Shown one piece after another: positions 61,885 to 64,000 of a stretch of DNA of 64,000 nt. The position numbers and the translations under genes are program-made. The notes beneath the pieces were generated by a model. That model was not told the origin of the DNA. It ran no database searches and saw nothing but the letters and a program-made list of their open reading frames with translations. The stretch's first letter is position 1. Every line of letters starts with the position of its first letter. Origin of the DNA: Pirellulales bacterium (GTDB lineage Bacteria; Planctomycetota; Planctomycetia; Pirellulales; PALSA-1355); the NCBI GenBank assembly GCA_022844125.1, contig JALHMI010000015.1, forward strand, positions 124,001 through 188,000, given 5' to 3'.

Positions 61885-63252
61885 TCACTTGCTCGGTGGG
61901 GGCGCGGCCTGCGAGTTCACCAGCCTGACGTCGCTCCACACAAGTCGGTGATCGCTGCTGATGACGGGAAAACCACTGCCAACGAGCGCGAAACGCTGGC
62001 TAGAGCTGGCTGGCCAGTACACGCCTCCGCCCACAACCGTCGTGTCCTTCGCTGGCAGCACGTAATCGAGCCTGAGATTCCCCGGCCCGTTCTTGTCCCC
62101 AAAGTCGCCCGTGTCAGCGCGGGGATCACCCCGGTGTTGGGCGTTAACGCCGGCCTGCAACTGCGCTTGCTCTTGCGCTCCGGCGGAGAGCGGCGCCCAA
62201 CCGGCCGCGATGCGCGGATGCTCCAGCAACTGGCGTATCGGATACCGCTCGTCGGTTCCGTCGTGAGGGTCGGAATTCAGGTCGCCGAGGATGGCGAACC
62301 AGCGGCCTTCCAGTCCTCCCTTGCGGCCGCGATCATCGACGATGTAGCCGGACCTCGCGGGGTCGAGATAGTCGGCCCAGAAGCGGATTTCATCGTGATT
62401 GCGGCGGCCGTTGCGATCCTCGGGGCCGTCGAATACGGGCGGCGTGGGATGACTGCACAGCACGTGCAGCGTCTCGCCGTCGATCCGGACAGGCACGTCC
62501 CAGTGACTCTTGGAAGAGAGCGGAAACTTCTCGAGGATGGCCGCGCTGTACCAGCCGTCGCCCGCTTTTTCAGGATCCTCGGGCAGCAACGCGCCAGGCA
62601 TGTCCTTCCAGAGGAAGTGCTGAAAAGTGCGTGCCGCCTCGTGGTCGATTGGATACTTTGAGAGCACCGCCATGCCGTATTGCCCGGGATAGCGACCGTA
62701 TCCCCAGGCGTCGCGGGCAAATTCGTTGGAGTTCATCTCCGCTGCCCGAATCCCGTCGCGATCGAGGTCAAACTCCGAGGGCAGGCCAGTATTCACCGGG
62801 GCGATGAAGCGGTAGGGATATCTAACTGCCTCCGATTTCGGTTGCGCCGCGGGGCAGCAGTCTTGCGGCACTGCGAGATAATTCGTCAGAAAAAGCTCCA
62901 GGGTCTTGCCAGTAGGATCGTAGTCGAACTCGTTCAGGAGGACGACGTCCGCGTCAACCTGCTGCAAGATCTCGGCCACGGCCCGTGCCTGCGGATCGTT
63001 GCCGCTACTGAGACGATCGCGTATCTGGCCGTCATGCTCACCGGCCAGGGCCACGTTGAACGTTGCGATGCGAACGGCGCCGGCCGTCTTCGCCGGTGGC
63101 CAGGGTTCGCCGGACTTTTCGAGTGGGAGAGATGCGTTAGGGGGCGAATCCTGCTCGGCCTGAGCAGCCGAAAATTCTTGCACTGACCAAACAAGAGCGA
63201 CCGCCAACAAGCCCGTCGCAAGTGACCAAGGCCTGCAACCTCCCATGAACAC
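61885..63252 (-). CDS. Secreted endonuclease/exonuclease/phosphatase (EEP) family protein
   Basis: Exported Mg-dependent phosphoesterase-like protein, 455 residues from the GTG at 63252; 463 from the ATG at 63276. A signal peptide (SLATGLLAVALVWSVQEF, SAAQA) precedes an EEP domain with VRIATFNVALAG, the metal-binding NEFDYDPTG (N-E-F), FAILGDLNSDPHDGTDER (GDxN), and the terminal SSDHRLVWSDVRL (S-D-H), all catalytic residues present. GAGGAG lies eight bases before the GTG, favouring that start; an ATG at 63246 is also open. It is the second EEP protein in the block, without a PEP-CTERM signal. Nuclease or phosphatase activity on extracellular substrates is likely. Confidence 0.87.
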   Translation of the reverse strand: MFMGGCRPWSLATGLLAVALVWSVQEFSAAQAEQDSPPNASLPLEKSGEPWPPAKTAGAVRIATFNVALAGEHDGQIRDRLSSGNDPQARAVAEILQQVDADVVLLNEFDYDPTGKTLELFLTNYLAVPQDCCPAAQPKSEAVRYPYRFIAPVNTGLPSEFDLDRDGIRAAEMNSNEFARDAWGYGRYPGQYGMAVLSKYPIDHEAARTFQHFLWKDMPGALLPEDPEKAGDGWYSAAILEKFPLSSKSHWDVPVRIDGETLHVLCSHPTPPVFDGPEDRNGRRNHDEIRFWADYLDPARSGYIVDDRGRKGGLEGRWFAILGDLNSDPHDGTDERYPIRQLLEHPRIAAGWAPLSAGAQEQAQLQAGVNAQHRGDPRADTGDFGDKNGPGNLRLDYVLPAKDTTVVGGGVYWPASSSQRFALVGSGFPVISSDHRLVWSDVRLVNSQAAPPPSK

Positions 63253-63276
63253 GCATACAACTCCTCGATGAGACAT

Positions 63277-63713
63277 CTATCGCGGCTAGTGAGCTCCCGC
63301 AGCCTCGGCGGGAGTCAGCAATCTAGCCAGCATGCGTGTTGTGATGATGAGCTGTCGATGAGTTCCAAATAAAGATTCCGTAAGCGTCCCCCCGCGCGAG
63401 CGGCAAACCGATCAGGCAGCTTGCTCAAGGATCCGTGTTTTCTCCATCTTGACGCGAAAGTCCACTGCGCAAACTAGATCGCGATTGTGCGCACGGACTA
63501 TGGTCAGAGACTGCTGCGCGGTCAAAGCTCATCGGCATTCAATCAGTTCCTCACAGCAAGCTAGCGAGCCGCTAATCTGCGCGGCGTACCATCTGTCCGT
63601 GGCTGAGTTGCGGGCCGAAGCAGGGTGCAGATGTCCGTCAGCCACCGGCAAGCGTGCTTGAGTCCTGTTTTCCTCGCTTGACTACCTGACCCCTGGACGA
63701 AAGGAATGTTCTA
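63277..63713. other. Divergent intergenic region
   Basis: About 440 bases between the minus-strand EEP gene and the plus-strand gene at 63714. It must contain both promoters. No hairpin, repeat or RNA gene stands out. An open frame at 63449-63661 on the plus strand is rich in Cys, Arg and Ser and is not supported. Confidence 0.45.
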
Positions 63714-64000
63714 ATGATCAAAAGCTTATTCACGAGCGCTTGTTTGCTGGTTGCACTTGCGAGCAACGTCCAAGCCGCTACGCTGGCCGCCTGGGATATG
63801 TTCGGCCAGCCGGGAAACCAAGCTACCTCTCCTGTCGCCTCCCCCACGGCTAATGTCACCGGGGTTGTAATGTCGCGTGGTGCCGGGCTGAGCCCCAGCA
63901 CCGCCGGCAACTCCTTCAGCGCCACCAGTTGGGACACCACGACTGCGGACGACTACTTCGAGTTCGGCTTCGACGTGGCTCCCGGCTACACTGCGAGCCT
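63714..64000 (+). CDS. PEP-CTERM-type exported protein, cut by the window end
   Basis: The frame opens at the ATG at 63714, with AAGGA eight bases upstream, and stays open to the last base. It encodes a signal peptide MIKSLFTSACLLVALASNVQ (cleaved after QAA) and then TLAAWDMFGQPGNQATSPVA, VTGVVMSRGAGL and SATSWDTTTADDYFEFGFDV. This opening, 'AAWDF.GQPGNQ...RGAGL', is usual in planctomycete choice-of-anchor PEP-CTERM proteins. The C-terminus is outside the window, so the sorting signal is inferred. Confidence 0.82.
   Translation, partial: MIKSLFTSACLLVALASNVQAATLAAWDMFGQPGNQATSPVASPTANVTGVVMSRGAGLSPSTAGNSFSATSWDTTTADDYFEFGFDVAPGYTAS

Overview
The window reads as a chromosome segment of a GC-rich planctomycete, most likely a member of the Pirellulales. 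The grounds are several PEP-CTERM proteins with dockerin-like repeats, a DUF1559 pseudopilin, a DUF1549/DUF1553 protein paired with a Tat-exported DUF1501 protein, a Cache-domain Ser/Thr kinase, and clustered repeats whose translation contains the 'SPTRKRG / TRRVSE' text common in planctomycete 'hypothetical proteins'. Names come from family recognition by eye; no database search was possible.

Layout. 1-823: PEP-CTERM protein and its terminator. 1357-13359: a GntR/FCD regulator diverges from a tightly packed nine-gene operon (SSS symporter, D-threonine-aldolase-type PLP enzyme, two-propeller secreted protein, PhyH dioxygenase, Gfo/Idh/MocA and SDR dehydrogenases, class III aminotransferase, sialidase-like propeller, amidohydrolase), which looks like uptake and catabolism of one unidentified, possibly amino-substituted compound. 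13370-21957: an esterase, then a membrane-lipid modification cluster (DUF1295, two CFA-type methyltransferases, DUF1365, FAD amine oxidase, fasciclin) facing a MerR/B12-domain regulator of the CarH/LitR type whose cobalamin-contacting histidines appear to be missing. The regulator and fasciclin promoters share an almost identical palindromic site over their inferred start sites.

22032-32518: mixed single genes (secreted unknown, VOC protein, Cache-kinase, NTF2-like secreted protein, Gly/Arg/Pro repeat plus TPR protein, zinc metallopeptidase, PAS hybrid histidine kinase). 32804-33307: small membrane protein. 33321-40856: a translationally coupled cbb3 cytochrome oxidase operon in which a separate di-haem c lipoprotein precedes ccoN and ccoO, followed by the copper P-type ATPase and a TauE/SafE-like protein. 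41351-43424: GNAT acetyltransferase and a membrane-anchored TAXI-domain protein.

44236-54999 is a decaying accessory stretch: a DUF1549/1553 gene interrupted by one TGA where the family has Trp, its DUF1501 partner, an alkaline-phosphatase-like pseudogene with an internal deletion, a 0.5-kb field of large inverted/direct repeats, a PD-(D/E)XK-helicase protein, a HipA-like kinase broken by one base in a G6 run and coupled to a HIRAN protein, and a PEP-CTERM gene fragment. 55273-64000 is an extracellular-protein block: small lipoprotein, an endonuclease/exonuclease/phosphatase PEP-CTERM protein fused in frame to a DUF1559 pseudopilin, two more PEP-CTERM proteins, a second EEP protein and a PEP-CTERM-like gene cut by the window end.
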